Below are positions 9,056 through 16,649 of a stretch of DNA of 41,110 nucleotides, in pieces; the stretch's first letter is position 1; every line of letters starts with the position of its first letter. The notes under the pieces were generated by a model. The model was given only the letters and a program-made list of their open reading frames with translations, searched no databases and was not told where the DNA came from. A program made the position numbers and the translations under genes. The DNA is from Clostridium sp. AF27-2AA. GTDB lineage: Bacteria; Bacillota; Clostridia; Lachnospirales; Lachnospiraceae. The stretch spans positions 1 to 41,110 of the forward strand of contig NZ_QUFI01000027.1 of the NCBI RefSeq assembly GCF_003478505.1, given 5' to 3'.

Positions 9056-9182
9056 TGTATTAGGGCCTATAACGTAAGTTATGATTTCCGGTATGGAGAT
9101 AATGTAATTAATAATTCGTAGGAATTTATTTCTATAGGCTTTCTAATGAAGGTTATGTGTTGAGTATTCAGGCCCTAATACA
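9056..9182 (+). ncRNA. Candidate structured RNA of the SLATT-RT module
   Basis: About 127 bases closed by a perfect 13-base inverted repeat, TGTATTAGGGCCT (9056-9068) and AGGCCCTAATACA (9170-9182). Inside are further hairpins: ATAAC-GTAA-GTTAT (9069-9082, GNRA loop) stacked directly on the closing stem; ATTTCC-GGTAT-GGAGAT (9084-9100); AATTC-GTAG-GAATT (9113-9126); and a longer imperfect stem with loop TAAT (about 9132-9159). The layout (promoter, RNA with paired ends, effector, RT) resembles retron msr-msd and the RNAs of other defence RTs. The single-stranded stretch 9100-9112 contains TAAT three times and could be a template. No open reading frame of note lies in it. Confidence 0.75.
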
Positions 9183-9196
9183 TACGTGAGGATAAA

Positions 9197-9772
9197 ATGG
9201 AAAAAAATAAAACATTGGCAAATCAGATATGGACAACTAGAGTATCAAGGGTTAATGCTGAAAAAAGATTGATAAATAAAGAATCATTTTTTCAAGCAAT
9301 CAATATTTATTATTCATGTTTGACGATTATATTTTCTATACTTACATTGTTAAATGGTAATGAGAAAAATGGTGATGAGAAATTAAGTCTTTTGACGGTT
9401 CTTATGTCAATATCATTACTTATTGTTATTTTGTATTTAAATGGACAAAAATATTTGGAACATGCTCGAGAGTATAGGAAAAATTATACGGAATTACAAC
9501 GGTTAGAATTTGATTTAGAACATGTAGATGAAAATGATCAGGAGTCAATTAGAAAAATATATATGAAGTATTGCGACTTATTGGATTCAAGTAGCAACCA
9601 TATATCTTTTGATTATTATGCAACAGTTCATGGAAGTTCGGGCGAGTATCACGAGAAAAGATGGCATAGCGTTTGTTGTAAATACTATTGGAATGTGTTA
9701 TGGAGGTTTTTATTAAAAAGTTGCATTATAATTTTGCCATTAGCCTTATACATGATATGTGAGGAGATATAA
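9197..9772 (+). CDS. SLATT-domain 2TM effector
   Basis: 191 residues. Basic N-terminus, then two adjacent membrane helices (about residues 37-55 and 65-83: YYSCLTIIFSILTLL, then LLTVLMSISLLIVIL), a charged helical segment, and a C-terminal hydrophobic helix (LLKSCIIILPLALYM). This is the layout of SLATT proteins (SMODS and SLOG-associating 2TM effectors), predicted pore-forming suicide effectors in nucleotide- or RT-based defence. It starts at ATG 9197 behind TGAGGAT, 14 bases after the structured RNA, and its TAA is directly followed by the ATG of the RT. The AT-rich codons match the RT and differ from both flanking operons. Membrane permeabilisation on phage sensing is inferred from the family. 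Confidence 0.8.
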   Translation: MEKNKTLANQIWTTRVSRVNAEKRLINKESFFQAINIYYSCLTIIFSILTLLNGNEKNGDEKLSLLTVLMSISLLIVILYLNGQKYLEHAREYRKNYTELQRLEFDLEHVDENDQESIRKIYMKYCDLLDSSSNHISFDYYATVHGSSGEYHEKRWHSVCCKYYWNVLWRFLLKSCIIILPLALYMICEEI

Positions 9773-11083
9773 ATGCAAGCATCGTACTTGTGGAAAAAGT
9801 TATTTACAAAGAAACATCTTAAAGCGCGGTATGAGGAAAAAATAAAGAATAAGCCTTCGATAGGATTGGATAAAGTTTCGCCAAAGAAATTTGAAGAGAC
9901 TTTAGATGAAAATTTTGAAATTATCATACGTAAAGCTTTAAATGGATCTTATCAATTTACAAGGTATAAACAGCTGTTGTTTACAAAAGGCCCAGCAAAA
10001 TTCCCAAGAGTAATATGTGTTCCAACGATGAGGGATAAGTTGGCGACATCTGTATTAAATGAGTTGTTGGTAGGGGTATATGCAAATTCGTGCATAACGA
10101 GATTGCCACAATTGGTCATAGATGACATCGTGCGAATGATGCCATTCTATGATTGTTTTATAAAATTAGATATTAAGTCATTTTATGCGTCTATTGATCA
10201 GGAAAAACTGATGTCTATATTAAAAAAGAAGATACGAAAGCAGGAAATACTTCTTTTAATATGGAATGCTATAAAAACAGAATCTTTATCATATCCCGTA
10301 AAAGAAAAAATAGAAAAAACACAAAGACTAAGAGGAATTCCGGAAGGTTTGCCGATTTCTAATGCATTGGCTAATATTTATATGTCAGGTATCGATAAAA
10401 AGTATCAGAATATGGATGGCATATCTTATTATAGATACGTAGATGATATTCTGATTTTGGTAAACGAGGAAAAGTTTTTTGAAATAAAAAAAGAAATTGC
10501 TAAAGATATTGATGAACTTGGTTTGGAATTGAATGAAAAAAAGGATGAAGGAAAAATATTTGACTCGTTTGAATACTTGGGATACACTCTTAGCCATGAT
10601 AAGGTTTCGGTACGGAAAAGTAGCATATTAAAGCTTGAGCAGTCCATGGAGGATTTGTTTGGAGAAGTAAAAAAAGAAAATATTGAATATTTGAAGTGGA
10701 AACTTAATTTAAAAATTACAGGTTTTATTCTTGAAAAGCAAAAATACGGTTGGATGTTTTTCTATTCTCAAATTACAGATGTAAATTTATTGTTTCATTT
10801 GGATGATGTTGTACAGAAACTTTTAAAACGATATAAATTAGATGGAGAGTTACATTTAAAAAAATTTGTAAGAGTATATTGGGAGATAAAAAAAGCTTTA
10901 CATACGACTAAATATATTCCCAATTTGGATAATTTGAAATTAGAAGAGCGAAGAAAAATATTATCGGACATATATCAAATGGATTTGACAGGAAAAGACG
11001 AACGTTTTGTAGAAATTCAATTTAGGAAAATAATGAAACGGGAAATAAGAGATATTGAAAGAGACATTGAAAGCATTTCATGA
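9773..11083 (+). CDS. Reverse transcriptase, defence-associated (SLATT-linked)
   Basis: 436 residues with the RT palm motifs in order: PRVICVPTMRDK (RT1-2), FIKLDIKSFY with catalytic D133, GIPEGLPISNALANIY (RT4), YVDD at 222-225, LELNEKKDE and FEYLGY. No integrase, maturase or endonuclease domain is present. The last 150 residues form a helical thumb (ITGFI, then YGWMFFYSQI). YVDD rather than the YADD common in retrons, and no clear NAxxH motif, point to a UG/DRT-type defence RT instead of a classical retron. SLATT-paired RTs are known; I associate them with the DRT10 group from memory. It overlaps nothing but is coupled to the SLATT gene (zero gap, GAGGAG upstream). It would copy the RNA at 9056-9182 into DNA. 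Confidence 0.88.
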   Translation: MQASYLWKKLFTKKHLKARYEEKIKNKPSIGLDKVSPKKFEETLDENFEIIIRKALNGSYQFTRYKQLLFTKGPAKFPRVICVPTMRDKLATSVLNELLVGVYANSCITRLPQLVIDDIVRMMPFYDCFIKLDIKSFYASIDQEKLMSILKKKIRKQEILLLIWNAIKTESLSYPVKEKIEKTQRLRGIPEGLPISNALANIYMSGIDKKYQNMDGISYYRYVDDILILVNEEKFFEIKKEIAKDIDELGLELNEKKDEGKIFDSFEYLGYTLSHDKVSVRKSSILKLEQSMEDLFGEVKKENIEYLKWKLNLKITGFILEKQKYGWMFFYSQITDVNLLFHLDDVVQKLLKRYKLDGELHLKKFVRVYWEIKKALHTTKYIPNLDNLKLEERRKILSDIYQMDLTGKDERFVEIQFRKIMKREIRDIERDIESIS

Positions 11084-11113
11084 TATTGAAAGGAAACTAT
11101 AAAAAAGTATAAT

Positions 11114-11701
11114 ATGAAAAACAAAACCCTCAACTACTACAACCACCATGCCCAATCCTTCATCTCCACCACCGTATCCGTAAATTTCAAACCCGTCCAG
11201 GACAAGTTCATCCACGCTCTGAATGGTCCTAAAGTCCTTGATTTTGGCTGTGGCTCTGGCCGGGATACAAAGTATTTCTTAGAATCCGGTCTTCAGGTGA
11301 CTGCGGTGGATGGATCGGAAACGATGTGCCGATATGCCAGTGAATTTACCGGTATCCAGGTTCAAAATATGCTGTTTCAGGATTTGGATGCACAGAATCA
11401 GTATGATGGAATCTGGGCCTGTTCTTCGATTTTACATCTTCCGAAGAGTGAATTGCATATGGTATTATCGAAGATGGCGGATGCGCTGCGTGATGATGGA
11501 ATTATCTACACATCGTTCAAATATGGAGATTTTGAGGGCGAGCGCAACGGAAGATATTTTACTGATTTTACAATAGAAACATTTACGGATTTCATAAAGG
11601 ATCTGGAGAAAATCAGGATGGAAACATACTGGATTACAACGGATGTAAGACCTGGAAGAGGCGAGGAAAAATGGCTGAATGTAATGCTGCGAAAACATTA
11701 G
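11114..11701 (+). CDS. Class I SAM-dependent methyltransferase
   Basis: 195 residues with the Rossmann SAM-binding motif VLDFGCGSGRDT (motif I, about residues 41-52), then AVDGSETM (motif II acidic region) and the conserved ILHLPKSEL and GIIYTSFKYG segments of small ubiquinone/tellurite-type methyltransferases. The substrate cannot be read from sequence; there is no DNA target recognition domain or DPPY-type motif, so a DNA base methylase is unlikely. The gene overlaps the second PLD-helicase gene by 31 bases, which implies coupled translation. Composition returns here from the AT-rich RT module to the GC-richer background. The first 20 or so codons end almost all in C, unlike the rest. Confidence 0.82.
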   Translation: MKNKTLNYYNHHAQSFISTTVSVNFKPVQDKFIHALNGPKVLDFGCGSGRDTKYFLESGLQVTAVDGSETMCRYASEFTGIQVQNMLFQDLDAQNQYDGIWACSSILHLPKSELHMVLSKMADALRDDGIIYTSFKYGDFEGERNGRYFTDFTIETFTDFIKDLEKIRMETYWITTDVRPGRGEEKWLNVMLRKH

Positions 11702-14151
11702 ACAACGCGGTTTTAGAAGGATATGACACCGATGTCATGACGGGTGACCGGGACAAAAGAAGGTATTTGTATTATCAGCTGATCCACAGCATGCGCAAGG
11801 CGGATCGCATCGATATCATTGTCTCTTTTTTGATGGAATCCGGTGTGAAAATGCTTTTGGAAGAACTGAAAAAGGCTATGAAGCGCGGAGCGAAGGTCCG
11901 CATTCTGACTGGAAATTATCTTGGCATTACGCAGCCATCGGCATTGTATCTGATTAAACATGAGCTGGGAGAGCTTGTGGATCTTCGATTTTATAATGAA
12001 AGGAATCGGTCTTTTCATCCAAAATCTTATATCTTTCATTATGCAGATCACAGCGAGATTTACATAGGTTCTTCCAATATTTCCCGCAGTGCGCTGACGT
12101 CCGGGATTGAGTGGAATTACCGGTTCAGCAGCCACCGGGATCCTGAAAATTACGAGAAATTTTATCGTACATTTGAAGATTTGTTCCAGAATCATTCCAT
12201 TGTGATTGATGATAAAGAATTAAAGCGGTATTCGAAAACCTGGCACAGGCCTGCGGCTTCCAAAGATCTGGATCGTTATGACAATGTGGAAGAAGAGGAA
12301 GATACAAAGGTTAGACTTCTGTTTGAGCCGCGGGGAGCGCAGATTGAAGCGCTTTGTGCGCTGGAAAACAGCAGGGCAGAGGGTGCTTTGCGGGGAATTG
12401 TCCAGGCGGCTACGGGGGTTGGAAAGACATATCTGGCCGCTTTTGATTCCAGGAATTACCGGAGAGTGTTGTTTGTGGCGCACCGGGAGGAGATTCTGAA
12501 TCAGGCAGCGATTTCTTTCCGGAATGTCAGAAATTCGAATGATTATGGATTTTTCCATGGAAAAGAAAAAACGACCGGCAAGTCGGTGATATTTGCGTCT
12601 GTTTCTACACTGGGGCAGAGAGAATATTTGACAGAAAAGTATTTTCCGAAAGATTATTTCGATTATATCGTCATTGATGAATTTCATCACGCAGTAAACA
12701 ATCAGTATCTTCAGATCGTCAATTATTTTAAGCCGAAGTTCCTGTTGGGCCTGACTGCCACGCCGGAGCGGATGGATGGCCGCAATATATACGAAATATG
12801 CGATTATAATGTGCCCTATGAAATTTCATTGGGAGAGGCAATTAACAAGGGCATACTGGTGCCGTTCCGCTATTACGGCATTTACGATGACACTGATTAT
12901 TCCAAATTGCATGTGGTAAAGGGCCATTATACGGAAAAGGAATTGAATGAAACGTATCTGGGAAATGTCCATCGGCATGAACTGATTTACAAATATTACA
13001 ATAAGTACGGATCGAAAAGAGCATTGGGCTTTTGCTCCACCAGGGAGCACGCGGAAGAAATGGCAATGGAATTCAGCAGAAGAGGAATCCCATCGGCTGC
13101 GGTTTACAGCGGTGCGCCCGGAGCGTATGTAGAGGAGCGAAATGCCGCAATTGAAAAGCTGAAGTCCGGCGAAATCCGGGTGATTTTTTCGGTGGATATG
13201 TTTAATGAAGGCGTGGACATTCCATCCGTGGACATGGTCCTGTTTTTGCGGCCAACGGAATCGCCGGTTGTATTTCTGCAGCAGCTTGGCCGGGGCTTAA
13301 GACGCAGCGCCGGCAAGGAATATCTGACCGTGCTGGATTTTATCGGGAACTATGAGAAGGCAGGAAATGTGAGAAGATTCCTGACTGGAAATGCTGGTTC
13401 CACGGCAATATCATACCGCCCGTCGGACCGGGAAGGAATTCCAGATGACTGTCTGATCGATTTCGATATGCGGCTGATTGATCTGTTTGCGGAGATGGAC
13501 AAAAGACAGCTGAGAATCCGGGATCAGATTCAGGCGGAATATTTTCGGGTAAAAGAAAAGCTGGGAAGAAGACCTTCCCGCATGGATTTATTTACCTACA
13601 TGGATGATGATGTCTATCAGCTTGCCATGTCGCATACGAAAGACAATATTTTCAGGGATTATCTCGGTTTCTTGCATGCATTGGGTGAGATTACGGAAAT
13701 AGAAAATGAGTTGCTGCAGGGCATTGCAAAAGAATTCTTAAATGTTCTGGAGACAACGAGCATGACCAAGGTCTATAAAATGCCTGTCTTGATGGCATTT
13801 TACAATGACGGTGATATCCAGACCGATCTGACGGCCCCGCAATTGCTGCAGGCCTGGAAACAGTTCTTCGATCAGAACCGGAACTGGAAAGATCTGGACA
13901 AGCAGATAACCTATGAAAAATATAAAGCAATGTCGGATAAAGACCATTTAAAGAAAATCATTTCGATGCCGGTTCATTTCCTTCTGGAATCAGGAAAAGG
14001 ATTTTTTGAGGAGAAGAGCGGCTATGTGATTTCCCTGAGAAGTGAATTGCAGAGCTGGGTTGAGAATGAAGCGTTGAAAGAGCAGATGAAGGATATTATT
14101 GAATATCGCGCGATGGATTATTATCGGAGGAGGTATCGGGAGACGAGATAG
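11671..14151 (+). CDS. PLD nuclease - SF2 helicase (second paralogue)
   Basis: 826 residues: an N-terminal PLD nuclease half-site (H116-P-K118 ... GSSN 133-136), then a DEAD/DEAH-type helicase with Walker A ATGVGKT (247-253), DEFH (336-339), LTATPER, and motif VI QQLGRGLRRSAGK. The C-terminal helical domain is shorter than in the paralogue at 5575. Cutting and translocating invading DNA is the family expectation. It starts inside the methyltransferase gene (ATG 11671, 31-base overlap) and is followed after 24 bases by rhuM, so the operon is methyltransferase, PLD-helicase, RhuM. Sequence similarity to the 5575 protein is recognisable across the helicase core but clearly diverged, so this is not a recent duplication. 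Confidence 0.88.
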   Translation: MAECNAAKTLDNAVLEGYDTDVMTGDRDKRRYLYYQLIHSMRKADRIDIIVSFLMESGVKMLLEELKKAMKRGAKVRILTGNYLGITQPSALYLIKHELGELVDLRFYNERNRSFHPKSYIFHYADHSEIYIGSSNISRSALTSGIEWNYRFSSHRDPENYEKFYRTFEDLFQNHSIVIDDKELKRYSKTWHRPAASKDLDRYDNVEEEEDTKVRLLFEPRGAQIEALCALENSRAEGALRGIVQAATGVGKTYLAAFDSRNYRRVLFVAHREEILNQAAISFRNVRNSNDYGFFHGKEKTTGKSVIFASVSTLGQREYLTEKYFPKDYFDYIVIDEFHHAVNNQYLQIVNYFKPKFLLGLTATPERMDGRNIYEICDYNVPYEISLGEAINKGILVPFRYYGIYDDTDYSKLHVVKGHYTEKELNETYLGNVHRHELIYKYYNKYGSKRALGFCSTREHAEEMAMEFSRRGIPSAAVYSGAPGAYVEERNAAIEKLKSGEIRVIFSVDMFNEGVDIPSVDMVLFLRPTESPVVFLQQLGRGLRRSAGKEYLTVLDFIGNYEKAGNVRRFLTGNAGSTAISYRPSDREGIPDDCLIDFDMRLIDLFAEMDKRQLRIRDQIQAEYFRVKEKLGRRPSRMDLFTYMDDDVYQLAMSHTKDNIFRDYLGFLHALGEITEIENELLQGIAKEFLNVLETTSMTKVYKMPVLMAFYNDGDIQTDLTAPQLLQAWKQFFDQNRNWKDLDKQITYEKYKAMSDKDHLKKIISMPVHFLLESGKGFFEEKSGYVISLRSELQSWVENEALKEQMKDIIEYRAMDYYRRRYRETR

Positions 14152-14175
14152 GCTTGTTGGCAGGAGGTATTTAGA

Positions 14176-15180
14176 TTGACAAAGAAGAAAAATGAAATCA
14201 CTATCCGTTCCAGTGCGGCAGAATATCTTACTTATGTTGCATCAGTTGGAGAGCAGCAGGATAGTATTGAAATGCGTTATGAGGATGAGAACATCTGGCT
14301 GACACAGAAGATGATGGCTCTATTATATAATGTGGGTACAAATACTATAAATTATCATATAAAAAAAGTGTTTGGTGATAGTGAGCTACAGGAAAATTCA
14401 GTTATTCGAAAATTTCGAATAACTGCTGCGGATGGAAAAAGCTACAGTACGAATCATTATTCATTGGAAATGATTATAGCAGTTGGATTCAAGGTGAATT
14501 CTGAGCGAGCTGTACAGTTCCGAAAGTGGGTAAACCAGATTGCAAAGGATTACACCATCAAAGGATGGGTTATGGATGATGAACGCCTGAAAAATGGTGG
14601 TTCCGTGCTTACGACAGAGTATTTTGATCGTTTACTTGAGCAGATTCGGGAAATCCGCTTGTCCGAGCGCAGATTTTACCAGAAGATAACAGATATATAT
14701 GCTACAGCCCTTGATTATGATCGCACCGCAAAAACGACAAAGCAGTTTTTTGCAAAGGTACAGAATAAGATGCATTATGCAGTACATGGGCATACGGCAG
14801 CAGAATTGATTTACGAACGGGCCGATGCAGAAAAGCCGCATATGGGCCTTACAACATGGGCGGCAGCACCAGAAGGAAAAATTGTAAAAAGTGATGTCAC
14901 AATGCGTTCATTGGAACGCATTGTGTCGGCTTATTTGGATTTAGCGGAGGATCGAGCAGAACGACATATTCCAATGACAATGGAAGACTGGTCAAAACGT
15001 CTAGATTTATTTTTGATGGCAGACGATAGAGAAATTCTTTAGGACGCAGGAAAAATTACTGCTGAGATCGCAAAAGCGAAGGCAGAAACAGAATTTGAAA
15101 AATATCGTATTGTGCAGGACAGATTATTTATGTCGGATTTTGATAGGTATATGTTGGAATTAGAGAATCATATACAAAAG
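14176..15180 (+). pseudogene. rhuM: RhuM-family protein with an in-frame amber codon
   Basis: TTG start behind a strong CAGGAGG at 14161. Residues 1-288 match RhuM: a Bro-N-like DNA-binding region with WLTQKMMALLYNVG and TINYHIKKVF, then NHYSLEMIIAVGFKVNS and VQFRKWVNQI. The frame is stopped by TAG at 15040-15042 and continues in the same frame with DAGKITAEIAKAKAETEFEK to TGA 15180, which is the expected family C-terminus. A single base change (for example CAG to TAG) explains it. The truncated product keeps the N-terminal domain and may still fold. RhuM proteins are found in pathogenicity and defence islands; their molecular role is unsettled. It is the last gene of the methyltransferase/PLD-helicase operon. 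Confidence 0.85.
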
Positions 15181-15212
15181 TGAAGTATGAAAAGATAGAG
15201 GTATTGTAGAAA

Positions 15213-15344
15213 ATGAATCGATTTTCAGAGAAGGATTGGAAGCTGTTTCGAAGCAAGATTGTCGACTGGCAGGAAGCTTACATGGAAAAATTAAACCAGG
15301 AGTATGTAACAATATTGACCGGACCAGGAAATTGGATACCTTAA
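15213..15344 (+). pseudogene. N-terminal fragment of a hypothetical gene
   Basis: An ATG at 15213 opens a 43-codon frame beginning MNRFSEKDWKLFRSKI and continuing DWQEAYMEKLNQEYV. It reads like the start of a conserved helical hypothetical protein often found near rhuM-type genes (from memory). After about codon 39 the sequence becomes that of the UvrD fragment in another frame, and the frame stops at 15342. The junction near 15332 marks a recombination or deletion event. Confidence 0.55.
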
Positions 15345-15967
15345 GGATGCTTGCCGCAATGGAGGAGTCACCGATCCGGCTGGTGGAGCGTCTGGGTGAA
15401 CTTCAGCAGATCATAAAGGAAAAGCCGCAGGATTACAGTTGTCCGTTTGTTTTGTCTACGATTCATGCCAGCAAAGGACTGGAGTACGATGCAGTATATC
15501 TGCTGGATGTGATCGATGGGATTTTACCGGCTTAGGTTCTACAGAATTCAAAGTCGGCGTCCAAAGAAGAACTGGAAACTTATGATGAAGAACGGAGATT
15601 ATTTTACGTAGGAATCACAAGAGCAAAAAATCAGCTGAATGTATTTACCATGAAGCCGCAAAGTTCGGATTTTTGCGATGAATTATTTGGGCGAAAGGTT
15701 CCTAAAAAGCCAATGGAAATACCAAAGAGAGCAACCGCAGTGAACCAGCTCAAAGCAAAGCGGGAGCAGCCGAAAACCATTTCCGATGTAGCGTATCAGT
15801 ACTTCCTGGATCAGCTTGGAGTTGGCACGGTCGTGGAGCATAAGAAGTTTGGAGAAGGTGTGATCGCAGAGATGGAAAAAGGAAAAATCTGGATTGCTTT
15901 TGAAGAAGGCACGAAGTCATTCTAGGCCAGGGCACTGGCGGGAAGTGGAATGCTAAAGTTCCACTAA
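15333..15967 (+). pseudogene. 3' fragment of a UvrD-like helicase gene
   Basis: This is a copy of the last 626 bases of the intact helicase gene at 25560 (its 27055-27680), aligned without indels. It covers motifs IHASKGLEYD and RRLFYVGITRAKNQL and the C-terminal RNAP-binding-like tail. By eye the two proteins are about 87% identical. It carries two in-frame TAG codons, at 15533-15535 and 15923-15925, both where the intact copy has CAG (Gln). It lacks the N-terminal two thirds, including Walker A, so it is dead. It is one of two direct repeats bracketing the block 15959-27054. Confidence 0.9.
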
Positions 15968-15983
15968 ATGATAAGAAGTTCCG

Positions 15984-16031
15984 TTGACATGAGGAAGGGT
16001 TCATGATATATTCGAGTTAGCAATAGCTAAC
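15984..16031 (+). promoter_or_regulatory. ahpC promoter with downstream inverted repeat
   Basis: TTGACA (15984-15989), a 17-base spacer and TATATT (16007-16012), a near-consensus sigma-70 promoter. Directly after the -10 box is a perfect inverted repeat, GTTAGC-AATA-GCTAAC (16016-16031), covering the likely start site. This is the position of a repressor operator. It does not match the PerR box I would expect for a peroxide gene. Confidence 0.75.
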
Positions 16032-16042
16032 CAATATAAATG

Positions 16043-16064
16043 ATAGCATTCCAGGGAATGCTAT
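16043..16064 (+). promoter_or_regulatory. Leader hairpin before ahpC
   Basis: ATAGCATTCC (16043-16052) and GGAATGCTAT (16055-16064) are exact complements, separated by AG. The stem ends a few bases before the ribosome binding site AGAAGGAGGG (16068-16077). No T-tract follows, so it is not a terminator; it may stabilise the mRNA or affect translation. Confidence 0.55.
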
Positions 16065-16085
16065 TGCAGAAGGAGGGATTTTAAC

Positions 16086-16649
16086 ATGTCAATGATCAAC
16101 AAAGAAGTAAGTGATTTTTCGGTTCAGGCTTATCAGAATGGGGAGTTTAAAACGGTAACCAAAGAAGATATTCTGGGGAAATGGAGTGTATTTTTCTTCT
16201 ATCCGGCGGATTTTACCTTTATATGTCCTACCGAGCTGGAAGATCTTCAGAACAAATACGCTGAGTTTCAGGCAGCAGGATGCGAAATCTTTTCCGTATC
16301 TACGGACTCTCATTTCGTTCATAAGGCATGGCATGATTCTTCGGAGCGAATTGGTAAGATTATCTATCCTATGCTTGCGGACCCGACCCATGCACTGTGT
16401 AAGGATTTCGAAGTGCTGATTGAAGCGGACGGAATGGCAGAAAGAGGAAGCTTCATTGTGAATCCGGAAGGAAAGATTGTAGTATATGAAGTCAATGCGG
16501 GGAATGTTGGACGCAATGCGGATGAACTTTTCCGCCGTCTGCAGGCAAGCCAGTTTGTAGCGGAACATGGAGATCAGGTATGTCCTGCAAAATGGCATCC
16601 GGGCGAAGAAACCCTGAAACCAAGCCTTGATCTGGTTGGTATGCTTTAA
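16086..16649 (+). CDS. ahpC: Peroxiredoxin AhpC (typical 2-Cys)
   Basis: 187 residues, the standard AhpC length. Peroxidatic Cys47 lies in FTFICPTE and resolving Cys166 in QVCPAKW; the conserved FYPADFTF, SVSTDSHF and GSFIVNPEG segments are present. It reduces hydrogen peroxide and organic hydroperoxides in the cytoplasm using electrons from an AhpF-type reductase, which is the next gene (stop and start overlap by one base, TAATG). Strong promoter and AAGGAGG upstream. It is an ordinary housekeeping gene in an unusual place, between defence modules and inside a pair of direct repeats, so it probably moved here as cargo. Confidence 0.97.
   Translation: MSMINKEVSDFSVQAYQNGEFKTVTKEDILGKWSVFFFYPADFTFICPTELEDLQNKYAEFQAAGCEIFSVSTDSHFVHKAWHDSSERIGKIIYPMLADPTHALCKDFEVLIEADGMAERGSFIVNPEGKIVVYEVNAGNVGRNADELFRRLQASQFVAEHGDQVCPAKWHPGEETLKPSLDLVGML

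Noticed and set aside
9056..11083. Calling the RT module a classical retron
   Set aside because: RNA position and paired ends fit, but the RT has YVDD, no clear NAxxH motif, and a SLATT partner typical of other defence RT groups; left as retron-like/DRT-like.
11713..13950. Several long minus-strand frames opposite the second PLD-helicase
   Set aside because: They lack ribosome sites and domain-like content and mirror the coding strand; treated as shadows.
15236..15535. 99-codon frame starting before the UvrD fragment
   Set aside because: Its first 30 codons are an out-of-frame reading of the adjacent gene fragment; only the part after 15333 is real helicase sequence.
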